Assembly (NCBI GenBank): GCA_021463195.1 | Contig: JAJTXZ010000013.1 | Location: 1 to 64,000, forward strand | Source of the DNA: Anaerolineae bacterium | Lineage (GTDB): Bacteria > Chloroflexota > Anaerolineae > UBA4142 > SHND01 | DNA: 64,000 nucleotides | Reading direction: 5' to 3' | Shown: piece after piece, positions 33,363 through 40,543 of the stretch | Numbering within the stretch: position 1 is the stretch's first letter | How the letters are laid out: every line of letters begins with the position of its first letter | Program-made: the position numbers and the translations under genes | The notes under the pieces: generated by a model | The model's input: the letters and a program-made list of their open reading frames with translations, nothing else | The model's database searches: none | Told to the model about the DNA's origin: nothing

Positions 33363-35072
33363 TTAGTTTTCCGCGCGATACACCAGCCCCGTAAACGTCA
33401 ACAAGCCCGGCGGCATCATGTTCGCGGTAACGTCCGCCATGACTTGGAGGAGCGCGGGTTTATTCGATGCGACTGCGCGTTCCAACGCGGGACGCAGCTC
33501 GTCCAGCGTATTGACCAGTTCGCCGTAACAACCGAACGCTTCCGCCACTTGATCATAGCGCGTATCGGGATACAAATCACATTCGATAAATTCGGGAATA
33601 TTGAAAAACGCTTGCGACGCGCGTTCCATGCCCCAACCTTTGTCGCACGAAACAATCACGATGACGTTCAAATTGTAGCGGCGCGCAGTTTCCAACTCTT
33701 GAATGTTAAAGCCCATCGCGCCATCGCCCGAAATTAAATAGACGGGGCGCGCGGGCGCGGCAAGTTTTGCGCCGAGCGCGTACGGCAAACCCGTGCCGAG
33801 ATGTCCGAACTTGGTTGTGTACAAATAACTGCGCGGCGCAAAAATCGGATTGTAACTCGCCGTCCACAAACTCGTGTTGCCGCCGTCCTGCACCGTAATC
33901 GCGTCGCGCGGAAAAAATTCGCGCGCGGTTTTTACCAACGCGCCCGGATTTACGCCCGCGCCGTCCGATTCCATCTGCGACGACAACAGCGCTTGCCAAT
34001 CTTGCGAATGTTCGCGGTACGTTTTGAATCCTTCATGTTCCGCGTGGGGAGAGGTGAGTTGTTTCACTTGGGCGTACAACGCTTGCAGCGCGGGTTTCGC
34101 GTCGGCGAGAATGCCGACATCCACCGGCCGATTCAACCCAATCGCAAGCGGATCAATATCAATATGAATAATTTTTTGCGCGTCGACCTCGCCCCACGAA
34201 TCGCCTTTGCCCCACGCGTCGAGTTCGCCGACGCGGCTGCCGACAATCAGAACCACGTCTGCTTCGGAACGCGCGGCTTCAAGCGCATTGCGATCGAGCG
34301 CGTGAAAATAACGCGCATGGTCTTCGGGGACGACGCCGCGCGCGGCGAGCGAAGTCGTCATTGCCGCCGACAAATAATCGGACAGCGCGAGAAATTCATC
34401 CCACGCGCCCGACCACGCGACGCCCGAACCCGCGTGCAGCAATGGACGCTCCGCCGCCGCCAATAATTCCGCCGCGCGCTGAATCAGCGCCGCGTCGCCC
34501 GCGCCTGGTCTGCCCGCGCGATATTGCGACGGCGCAAAAATTTGCAGCGTCTCGTCATCAATTTCGCCGCGCATCAGGTCTTCGGGAATTTCCAAATACA
34601 CGGGTCCCGGGCGTCCGTTCAACGCTTCGCGAAACGCGCGGCGCGTCAATTCGGGCAAACGCTGCAAGTCGCGCACGCCCGCGCTAAATTTCGTCACGGG
34701 CTTGAACAGTCCGACCAAATCCACATTTTGAAACGAGCCGCCGCGGTCGGGATAAATGAGATTGCGCCGCCGCTGTCCGCTGATAGCAATGAGCGGCACG
34801 CCTTCGGCGTACGCGGTGATGACGCCCGAAAGCATATTCGCCGCGCCGGGACCGATTCCGCCGAGTACGACCGCCGGTTCGCCGCGCACGCGCGCGTACG
34901 CTTCCGCCATATGCGCCGCCGCCGCTTCGTGTCGCGGATTGATAAAGCGCATTCCATACGCGTCCAATTTTTCGAGGAACGCGTTAAAGCTGCCGTCGAG
35001 AATTCCAAACAGCGTCGTGATGTTTTCTTGCTGTAAACATTTGAGTAAGAGTTCGCCGCCGCGAATGTCCAT
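33363..35072 (-). CDS. Thiamine-diphosphate-dependent enzyme, IlvB/acetolactate-synthase-like
   Basis: 569-residue soluble ThDP enzyme with the usual three domains: N-terminal pyrimidine-binding domain with the catalytic Glu in NPRHEAAAAHMAEAYAR, a central Rossmann-like domain, and a C-terminal pyrophosphate-binding domain with the motif GDGAMGFNIQELETARRYNLNVIVIV. Which 2-oxo acid it decarboxylates or condenses is not clear. Acetolactate synthase, glyoxylate carboligase-like or sulfoacetaldehyde-type activity are all options. The ATG at 35072 is preferred because the upstream open frame comes from a low-complexity repeat. Confidence 0.86.
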   Translation of the reverse strand: MDIRGGELLLKCLQQENITTLFGILDGSFNAFLEKLDAYGMRFINPRHEAAAAHMAEAYARVRGEPAVVLGGIGPGAANMLSGVITAYAEGVPLIAISGQRRRNLIYPDRGGSFQNVDLVGLFKPVTKFSAGVRDLQRLPELTRRAFREALNGRPGPVYLEIPEDLMRGEIDDETLQIFAPSQYRAGRPGAGDAALIQRAAELLAAAERPLLHAGSGVAWSGAWDEFLALSDYLSAAMTTSLAARGVVPEDHARYFHALDRNALEAARSEADVVLIVGSRVGELDAWGKGDSWGEVDAQKIIHIDIDPLAIGLNRPVDVGILADAKPALQALYAQVKQLTSPHAEHEGFKTYREHSQDWQALLSSQMESDGAGVNPGALVKTAREFFPRDAITVQDGGNTSLWTASYNPIFAPRSYLYTTKFGHLGTGLPYALGAKLAAPARPVYLISGDGAMGFNIQELETARRYNLNVIVIVSCDKGWGMERASQAFFNIPEFIECDLYPDTRYDQVAEAFGCYGELVNTLDELRPALERAVASNKPALLQVMADVTANMMPPGLLTFTGLVYRAEN

Positions 35073-35091
35073 AGTTGTAATTGGTAAATAG

Positions 35092-35233
35092 GGAAACAGG
35101 TATGTAGGTATACAGGTGGGCAGGTAGAGAGATAAATCCTGCAAACCCCTGTCCCCTGTTTCTTGTTTCCCTGTTTCCTTGTTTCCCTGTCTCCCTGTCT
35201 CCCTGTCTCCCTGTTCCTTGTTTCCCTGTCTCC
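35092..35233. repeat. Low-complexity tandem repeat (gggaaacag/gggagacag type)
   Basis: Degenerate 8-bp units reading tttccctg, tctccctg and ttccttg on the plus strand (35151-35230) and a related caggtatgtaggta stretch (35098-35130). It lies between the ThDP gene and the transporter gene. Its translation (RETGKQGDRETG) is a well-known spurious protein phrase, so open frames here are ignored. Confidence 0.75.
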
Positions 35234-36598
35234 CTAATGTCCAACACTCGCTACCGCTTCATCTGTCCCGCGTTCCGCGCTCATCTTTTTCGCCATTTCA
35301 AGCGCCTTTTTCTCGTTCACCCACAATAGCAAAAGCAAACCGACGAACAAGAACGCGGCGATGGAGAGAATCGCGATGCGTTGGCCGCTCTGTTCCGCAA
35401 GGATGATGTCTTGGCCTTGCGCTTGAAAATATAATGCCGCTTCTGCCGCGAGAAAACCGTATACGCCGGGGCCAATGAACGACGACGTGCGCCCCGCCAT
35501 CGCAAAAAAACCGTAAAACTCGCCGCTCGCGCCGCGCGGCGCAAAGAGACCCACCATCGTGCGGCTGACCGATTGAATGCCTGCCATCGCGAAACCGGCG
35601 AGCGCGCCGATGATGTAAAACATGGTTGGCGATTGATTCGCCGCCAAGCCCAACACAATCGCAATCATCAATACGAGCGAAATGATGAGCGAATTTTTGC
35701 CGCCGATGCGATCCACCAATTGTCCGAATAGATATGCGCCAACCACATTCGTCGCCTGAACAATGATGACAAAAACGATGAGCTCGGTCTGCTTCATGCC
35801 GTACAACACCGCGCCAATAATCGCCGCGAAATCGAGCGCCATGATGACGCCGTCATTGAAAATCAAATAGGCGAGCATGAATTTCAAAAATTCGCCGAAC
35901 CCGCCCGCCGTGCGAAATGTTTTGCCGATGCGCTCGAACGCGACGTTTAAATAATTTTTACCTTGCGGCAATTTTTGCGGCTGGGCGCGTTCTTTGAGCC
36001 AAAAGAAAATGGGCAGCGAAAAGCCGAGATAAAAAATCGCGGTGACGACGAGCGAGAGCCGAATGAAAAAATCCGCGTTGGGCGATTTGTCCGTGAGCAA
36101 AATCATCGGCAGCACGAGCAATAAAATCGCGATGCCGCCCGCGGAACCGATTGCCCAGCCCAACCCCGCGATGCGCCCCATTTCCGCCGGCGCCGCGATT
36201 TCGGGCAGCAGCGCGTCATAAAACACCTGCGCGCTGCGATACCCGATTTCGGCGAGAATGAAAAATAACATTGCGAACGCGATTTGTCCTTGCGTCGCAA
36301 AGAATAATCCCGCCGTAAAAACACACGCCAGCGCGGTGTACGCAAATAGAAATTTTTTCTTGGACCCCGAAAAATCCGCGATCGTGCCAAGAATCGGCGC
36401 GGTGACGGCGACGACGAGCATCGCAATCACAATCGCGATGCCCCACAAACGCGTGCCTTCCGCGCCGCCGACGATTTGTTTTTGAAAATACGCGGAAAAG
36501 ACCGCGAGTAAAACCACGGACGCGTACGCCGAATTGCCGAAATCGTACAGATACCACGCGACGCGCTCGCGGCGGGTAGAGATGGGGGATGTGGTCAT
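35234..36598 (-). CDS. Atg22/UMF1-like MFS transporter
   Basis: 454-residue inner-membrane protein with about twelve helices. It starts RERVAWYLYDFGNSAYASVV, the hallmark of the UMF1 (vacuole effluxer Atg22-like) family, and has PILGTIADFSGSKKKFLF between helices 2 and 3 and VGAYLFGQLVDRIGGKNSLIISL in the second half. Substrates of bacterial members are mostly unknown; export or uptake of small organic acids or sugars is possible. Its neighbours suggest a link to the ThDP/SDR cluster. Confidence 0.86.
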   Translation of the reverse strand: MTTSPISTRRERVAWYLYDFGNSAYASVVLLAVFSAYFQKQIVGGAEGTRLWGIAIVIAMLVVAVTAPILGTIADFSGSKKKFLFAYTALACVFTAGLFFATQGQIAFAMLFFILAEIGYRSAQVFYDALLPEIAAPAEMGRIAGLGWAIGSAGGIAILLLVLPMILLTDKSPNADFFIRLSLVVTAIFYLGFSLPIFFWLKERAQPQKLPQGKNYLNVAFERIGKTFRTAGGFGEFLKFMLAYLIFNDGVIMALDFAAIIGAVLYGMKQTELIVFVIIVQATNVVGAYLFGQLVDRIGGKNSLIISLVLMIAIVLGLAANQSPTMFYIIGALAGFAMAGIQSVSRTMVGLFAPRGASGEFYGFFAMAGRTSSFIGPGVYGFLAAEAALYFQAQGQDIILAEQSGQRIAILSIAAFLFVGLLLLLWVNEKKALEMAKKMSAERGTDEAVASVGH

Positions 36599-36667
36599 TG
36601 CGCCTCCTCGTTGAAGAATTTTGTTAGATGTAGAGCGTGAAATTGCCTGCCCCGAAGCGGGGGGGGG

Positions 36668-37186
36668 TCAAACGTGAAACGTCGTTTCAATTCGCTTCCA
36701 AACGCGCTCTGGCAAAAGCAACCCCAACTGAACCATTTTTGCTGTCCACCAATAAATTCCCAACGGAATCAAGAGCGCCGCAAAAATGTAAGCAGGATAG
36801 TTGAGCAATTCAAACGGCCTATTTGGCGTATCGGCGTAAGAGTTCACCAAAAGAAAGGCAGCAAAAACAAAGATCGCGAGCGTGATTGTTGAAATGGGAA
36901 TCTGTGCGAGCAATTGCCATTTCCTAAAGCGACGCGAAACAATCTCGGCAAGCCATACAGAAGGAAACAGCAGAAAAGTTGTATAGAGAATGCTCACGAC
37001 AAATGCAGCCAACATCCAGAACGGCAGAGCCAACGGACCGCCGAGCCCTGCATCGGTGACAATCGCGAATATCACGAGTCCGACGTAAATCAGCAACACG
37101 AGAATCGGTGGAAACGTAATGCTCACGATTGAAGCGCCAAAATGGCGCAGCCAAAACTTGGACACACTGATTGTTGTGCGCAACAT
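36668..37186 (-). CDS. Small four-helix membrane protein
   Basis: 172-residue protein with four to five hydrophobic segments and a Lys/Arg-rich loop (IVSRRFRKWQLLAQI). No family is recognised. The sequence is visibly less GCG/CGC-rich than its neighbours and may have been acquired separately. It starts 6 bp before the end of the alcohol dehydrogenase gene on the same strand, so it is probably co-transcribed with it. Confidence 0.6.
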   Translation of the reverse strand: MLRTTISVSKFWLRHFGASIVSITFPPILVLLIYVGLVIFAIVTDAGLGGPLALPFWMLAAFVVSILYTTFLLFPSVWLAEIVSRRFRKWQLLAQIPISTITLAIFVFAAFLLVNSYADTPNRPFELLNYPAYIFAALLIPLGIYWWTAKMVQLGLLLPERVWKRIETTFHV

Positions 37187-37192
37187 GAACCC

Positions 37193-38437
37193 TCAGTTCC
37201 CTCTCCTGTCCATCTCGAACGCTACTTTGATTGACCGCGCACTTCTTTTATCCAATGCAACTTGAAACGCCTTACGATATTCTTCCAGCGCAAAACGATG
37301 TGTCACCAATTTTTCAGTTTTGATTTTACCATCCAACATCCAGCGCATTGCCAATTCAAACGTCGAAATGTTTTCGTCATTCCACGTTATCATATCATGC
37401 CCGACCGCGCCGACGAGATTGACTTCTTGATACCACACCGGCGTCACATCCAGTTTCATCCGATGCAAATTCACACCGACGAGAACGACCGTGCCGTTCG
37501 CGCGCGTCCAACGTAACGCATTATTCAACGTGCTTTGATTTCCGACAACATCAAAAGTCACATCGAATCCGCCAAGCAGCATTTTATTATTCGCGCGCGG
37601 CGCGTACAGTTTTGCGTCCGTCAATTCCGCGACGCGTTGGTATCCGTTCTCGCGTACAAGAATCGTGTGCGTCGCGCCAAACTCGCGCGCCAATTCCGCC
37701 TGCCATTCAAATTCCGCCAGCGCGGTGATCTCGCAATCGGGCTGCATCGCGCGCAAGACTTGAATCACCAAAAAACCGATGACGCCGCAGCCGAGAACGA
37801 GCACGCGTTTGGTAAACGTGACAGGTTTCTGAAAACCTGTCACGTTTACCAAACGCGACACCGCGTGAATTGCCACTGCCGCAGGTTCAATCAAAATCGC
37901 TTGTTCGTCGCGCAACGCGTCGGGGACGCGCAATAAAACACTCGCGGGCGTAATATACGAATCGCCAAAGCCGCCGCCGATGGGGTGATGCGCGCGCGCG
38001 TCGCTTGCATTTTCGCACAGCACGCGATGTCCGCGCGCGCACGCCGCGCACAAATTTTCCAGTCCGCGCGCGAGGCAGTCATCGCCGCGCCCCCAGCGCA
38101 CCACGCGGTCGCCGACGCGAAAATTTTTCACGTCCGCCCCTGCTTCCGTTATCGTACCGACCATTTCGTGTCCGAGATAAATGCGACGATGCGAGGGCAG
38201 CGCGACGGGCGCGACATCTAAATCGGCGTCCACGAGCAGTTGGTGCAAATCACTGCCGCAGATGCCGCACATTTGATTTTTCACGCGCACCCAAGCGGGC
38301 GCGGGCAGCGGCGGGTCAGGAAATTGTGCGAGGTGGAGACAAGACGTGCGCGCAAAATACGCGTTACGCCAAAAACGCGCCAGCGCGCGTGTGAGTATGA
38401 TGCGCGGAACGGAAACGTCGAGGTACATGGTCTTCAT
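37193..38437 (-). CDS. Zinc-dependent alcohol dehydrogenase (MDR family) with an in-frame palindrome
   Basis: 414-residue medium-chain dehydrogenase/reductase. The catalytic zinc site has CGICGSDLH and LGHEMVGTI; the structural zinc lobe has cysteines in CLARGLENLCAACARGHRVLCEN; the Rossmann domain has VLVLGCGVIGFLVIQVL. The C-terminal half resembles threonine/sorbitol dehydrogenases. A 54-bp palindrome at 37804-37857 lies inside the coding sequence, encoding about 18 residues (NVTGFQKPVTFTKRVL) just before the Rossmann strand. The ATG at 38437 is chosen over the GTG-like codons upstream. Confidence 0.88.
   Translation of the reverse strand: MKTMYLDVSVPRIILTRALARFWRNAYFARTSCLHLAQFPDPPLPAPAWVRVKNQMCGICGSDLHQLLVDADLDVAPVALPSHRRIYLGHEMVGTITEAGADVKNFRVGDRVVRWGRGDDCLARGLENLCAACARGHRVLCENASDARAHHPIGGGFGDSYITPASVLLRVPDALRDEQAILIEPAAVAIHAVSRLVNVTGFQKPVTFTKRVLVLGCGVIGFLVIQVLRAMQPDCEITALAEFEWQAELAREFGATHTILVRENGYQRVAELTDAKLYAPRANNKMLLGGFDVTFDVVGNQSTLNNALRWTRANGTVVLVGVNLHRMKLDVTPVWYQEVNLVGAVGHDMITWNDENISTFELAMRWMLDGKIKTEKLVTHRFALEEYRKAFQVALDKRSARSIKVAFEMDRRGN
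37804..37857. repeat. 54-bp palindrome inside the alcohol dehydrogenase gene
   Basis: Perfect 25-bp arms (cgcgtttggtaaacgtgaca and onward to 37828, complement 37833-37857) with the 4-nt loop ctga. It lies wholly in the coding sequence and preserves its frame. A hairpin this long in a message would be stable. Confidence 0.85.
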
Positions 38438-38610
38438 AACGCGATTGCGTTCAGCAAACGACGCGCGCAAACCATCGGTCAGTCTAATTCGGAACGCTGA
38501 AACTAAAACGGAAGAAAAAATCCCAAGCCATACTTTGGCGCAGCCAAGCGTAAAGAAAACGCGATAGTATCGGCGCGTTACGTCCGAACTATCGCGTTAC
38601 TACTCTGAAA

Positions 38611-38685
38611 CGGGAGCGACGGGTTTCGAACCCGCGTTCTCGGCCTTGACAGGGCCGCGTGTTAGGCCAACTACACCACGCCCCC
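38611..38685 (-). tRNA. tRNA-Asp (GTC)
   Basis: 75-nt tRNA. On the minus strand it reads GGGGGCG at the acceptor 5' side and CGCTCCC at the 3' side, with discriminator G73 as expected for Asp. The anticodon stem cggcc/ggccg closes the loop CTGTCAA, giving anticodon GTC, and the T-loop is GTTCGAA. The D-arm is GTGTAGTTGGCCTAACAC. CCA is not encoded. Confidence 0.95.
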
Positions 38686-38698
38686 AGAAACACGCGCA

Positions 38699-38727
38699 AC
38701 TATAACATAGCCATCTAGGGCTGTCAA
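38699..38727 (-). promoter_or_regulatory. Promoter of tRNA-Asp
   Basis: On the minus strand: -35 TTGACA (38722-38727), 17-bp spacer, -10 TATAGT (38699-38704). Transcription would start about 7 nt before the tRNA 5' end at 38685. Confidence 0.6.
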
Positions 38728-39050
38728 ATTTTTTGCGCCCTTTCGCTCTTTTGACGCGCGCGACGCCAAAAAATAATTTCACCGCGCGTACGCGTATTTT
38801 TCACATTACACTTTACTTTCGGAGCCAACGCGTTGCGCCGCGTCGCGCGTAAATTTTTTGGGCGAAAGTTCAGCGCGCGCTTGAGCTGTTCTTTGTTCGG
38901 CTGCGCGCGCCAAATCTGCGCCAATCAAACTTGTTTCGCGCGAAATTTCCGCGTGACGCGTGACCGATTTCTTGGGTCGGCGTTGCCCGCGCTAATTGTT
39001 CTGCAATCCGATGCGGATATATCGCATAGTCATATCGCACGCAATTTCTA
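38728..39050. other. Intergenic stretch between tRNA-Asp and the LysM promoter
   Basis: About 320 bp of CGCG-rich sequence. No gene, tRNA or clear palindrome was found, apart from small cgcg/ttcgcgcgaa-type inverted words. Short open frames here have no supporting start context. Confidence 0.5.
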
Positions 39051-39079
39051 TTGAAATCAGAGCGCGTCTAGTGTAAAAT
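39051..39079 (+). promoter_or_regulatory. Promoter of the LysM gene
   Basis: -35 TTGAAA (39051-39056), 17-bp spacer, -10 TAAAAT (39074-39079). A transcription start near 39086 would place the first hairpin of the leader at the very 5' end of the RNA. Confidence 0.6.
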
Positions 39080-39085
39080 CAAATT

Positions 39086-39198
39086 ATCTGCGAGCTAAAT
39101 CGCAGAGATTTTATTTCGCCTGTTGTTACGGTTTCACATGTTCCCAATGAGCGCTTGTGCCTCACAGGTGAAACCCGCGCAACCTGAAGGAGACGCCC
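39086..39198 (+). promoter_or_regulatory. Structured 5' leader of the LysM gene
   Basis: About 113-nt leader. It begins with a 7-bp stem tctgcga/tcgcaga (39087-39106), then an 8-bp stem ggtttcac/gtgaaacc (39130-39137, 39168-39175) extended by gttg/caac, enclosing a tgag/ctca helix; the RBS GAAGGAG follows. Leaders of cell-wall LysM genes are sometimes riboswitches, but no known class is recognised here. Confidence 0.42.
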
Positions 39199-39672
39199 AT
39201 GAAGATTCTCACCTCGCGCTATACGCAAATCGGACTCGCGCTCATTCTCGCGGTTTTGTTGATTACCACATTCAGCTCTTCCGCGTCCGCCGCGAGTCCG
39301 GTTTTTCATACCGTCCAACCCGGACAAACCTTGTTCAGTATTGCCATGCACTATGGCACGTCAGTGTGGGCAATTTCGTGCGCCAATGGTTTGTTCAACC
39401 CGAACTATGTCTATGCGGGCCAAGTGTTGGTGATTCCACAAGGTCCAATGAACGGCTGCGCGCCGGCGCAACATCCCCCAGCTTCGCCACCTTCCGGATG
39501 GCATCCGCCATCGCAATGGTTGGGCTGTTTTTATACTGTGCGTTGGGGCGATAATTTGTTCCGCATCGCGCTGCGTTACAACATTCCGTGGACGGTTCTC
39601 GCGCACGCAAACGGTCTGCACAATGGCAACTATATCTATGCCGGCCAAGTCTTGCGCGTACCTTGCCGTTGA
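39199..39672 (+). CDS. Secreted protein with two LysM domains
   Basis: 157-residue exported protein: signal peptide (about residues 1-32, ending SSASA), then two LysM peptidoglycan/chitin-binding domains. The first reads FHTVQPGQTLFSIAMHYGTSVWAISCANGL (about 35-75), the second FYTVRWGDNLFRIALRYNIPWTVLAHANGL (about 110-157), joined by a Pro-rich linker. There is no catalytic domain, so it probably anchors to cell wall or exopolysaccharide. The ATG follows GAAGGAG. Confidence 0.9.
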   Translation: MKILTSRYTQIGLALILAVLLITTFSSSASAASPVFHTVQPGQTLFSIAMHYGTSVWAISCANGLFNPNYVYAGQVLVIPQGPMNGCAPAQHPPASPPSGWHPPSQWLGCFYTVRWGDNLFRIALRYNIPWTVLAHANGLHNGNYIYAGQVLRVPCR

Positions 39673-39725
39673 TAAATCAAGCCCAGTCGCGCGCGACGCG
39701 TTTGGTCGCGCGCGCTGCGTCGCCA

Positions 39726-39790
39726 GGCGCTGTCCCTTTATGGTACTCGCCAAGCGGGTACATCCTCAGTGAGGGCGCCAGTAAAGGGGC
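39726..39790 (+). ncRNA. Compact pseudoknot-like element downstream of the LysM gene
   Basis: A stem ggcgc/gcgcc (39726-39730, 39775-39779) crosses a 9-bp helix gtcccttta/taaaggggc (39732-39740, 39782-39790), with two hairpins inside: tactcgc-caa-gcgggta (39744-39760) and cctc-agt-gagg (39764-39774). Folding was done by hand; no known RNA class is recognised. An intrinsic terminator follows at 39841. Confidence 0.35.
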
Positions 39791-39840
39791 AACTTGCACG
39801 CTGTGATAACGACGCAACTCTGCGCTATAGCGTAAAATCT

Positions 39841-39871
39841 AAAGGGGACGAGCGATTGCTTCGTCCCCTTT
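39841..39871 (+). terminator. Strong intrinsic terminator
   Basis: 11-bp stem aaaggggacga/tcgtccccttt with a 9-nt loop, followed by further T residues. It lies between the plus-strand LysM gene and the convergent DinB-like gene and could end both. Confidence 0.85.
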
Positions 39872-39913
39872 TTGTTGCGATAAATTATGCCGCGCGCGGG
39901 GCATAATTTGGTG

Positions 39914-40432
39914 TTATGTTTGCGCGGCTCGATTGCGTTTGAGAATATCTTGGGTGTGCATCTTGTCATGCAAGATCAAAATTTTCAACATGCCGCGCGT
40001 CGTTTGGTTGCCCCACGCGGCATGCACGCCGCGCCGTTCCAACTGTTCAAGCGTTAACGTATCCATCCAGCGCAACGTTTCCGCGCGCGTATCGTTCAAC
40101 TCTGGCAAAAGCTCCACCGGTCCGCGCGCGCGCAATTTAGCCGTCATGTACGCGTTAAAATGGTCCAATGCAAAAGGACCCGTGTAATCCGGAAAATCCG
40201 CCGCCAACGCTTCCACTTGCGCGGGCATATCGCCGGTCAATATCAATTTAGCGAACTTGACATTGACCGCTTCCGAATGCGCCAGATGCGCGAGCAAGTC
40301 ATTGACCGACCAACCATCCAAAAATGGTTCCGCGCGTTCCGTAAGAGACAACGCGTTGACCGCATCCAACAGTTTGCCGCGTTCCAAAATCATTTTATGC
40401 TTTAGCGTCGCGATTTCGGGTAGAGAGCTCAT
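39914..40432 (-). CDS. DinB/ClbS-like (DfsB family) protein
   Basis: 172-residue four-helix-bundle protein of the DinB/YfiT/ClbS superfamily. It starts MSSLPEIATLKHKMILERGKLLDAV and has GWSVNDLLAHLAHSEAVN and the late LKILILHDKMHTQDIL, where His and Asp residues could form the metal or ligand site. ClbS relatives hydrolyse colibactin, but most members have unknown function. A minus-strand TATAAT ends 6 nt before the ATG at 40432, so a leaderless message is likely; the longer open frame crosses the promoter. Confidence 0.75.
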   Translation of the reverse strand: MSSLPEIATLKHKMILERGKLLDAVNALSLTERAEPFLDGWSVNDLLAHLAHSEAVNVKFAKLILTGDMPAQVEALAADFPDYTGPFALDHFNAYMTAKLRARGPVELLPELNDTRAETLRWMDTLTLEQLERRGVHAAWGNQTTRGMLKILILHDKMHTQDILKRNRAAQT

Positions 40433-40438
40433 GCGCCG

Positions 40439-40444
40439 ATTATA
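40439..40444 (-). promoter_or_regulatory. TATAAT -10 box, leaderless context
   Basis: TATAAT on the minus strand, followed by six bases and then the ATG of the DinB/ClbS-like gene. Confidence 0.5.
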
Positions 40445-40500
40445 CAAGAAAAATTTATTTTGCGAGCCGCGGCGTGTTTTGGGACAAACCGCGCTTGCCG

Positions 40501-40506
40501 TATAAT
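40501..40506 (+). promoter_or_regulatory. TATAAT -10 box of the subtilase gene
   Basis: TATAAT 37 nt before the ATG at 40544, in the 111-bp divergent promoter region shared with the DinB/ClbS-like gene. Confidence 0.5.
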
Positions 40507-40543
40507 ATAGCCGTCCAACGATATTGCGCTCCGTTGGTTTCGT

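Noticed and set aside
35092-35233. Tandem repeat as a CRISPR array
   Set aside because: The units are 8 bp and degenerate, with no unique spacers and no cas genes nearby.
34984-35247. An 87-codon minus-strand open frame over the low-complexity repeat
   Set aside because: The RETGKQGDRE text is a known product of translating this repeat type and has no independent support.
39086-39198. LysM leader as a c-di-AMP (ydaO-type) riboswitch
   Set aside because: Genomic context fits, but the conserved core sequences of the class could not be found by eye, so no class is assigned.
39726-39790. Element as an HDV-like or hammerhead ribozyme
   Set aside because: The topology is only partly HDV-like (no P4 helix between the strands), and the hammerhead core CUGAUGA is absent.
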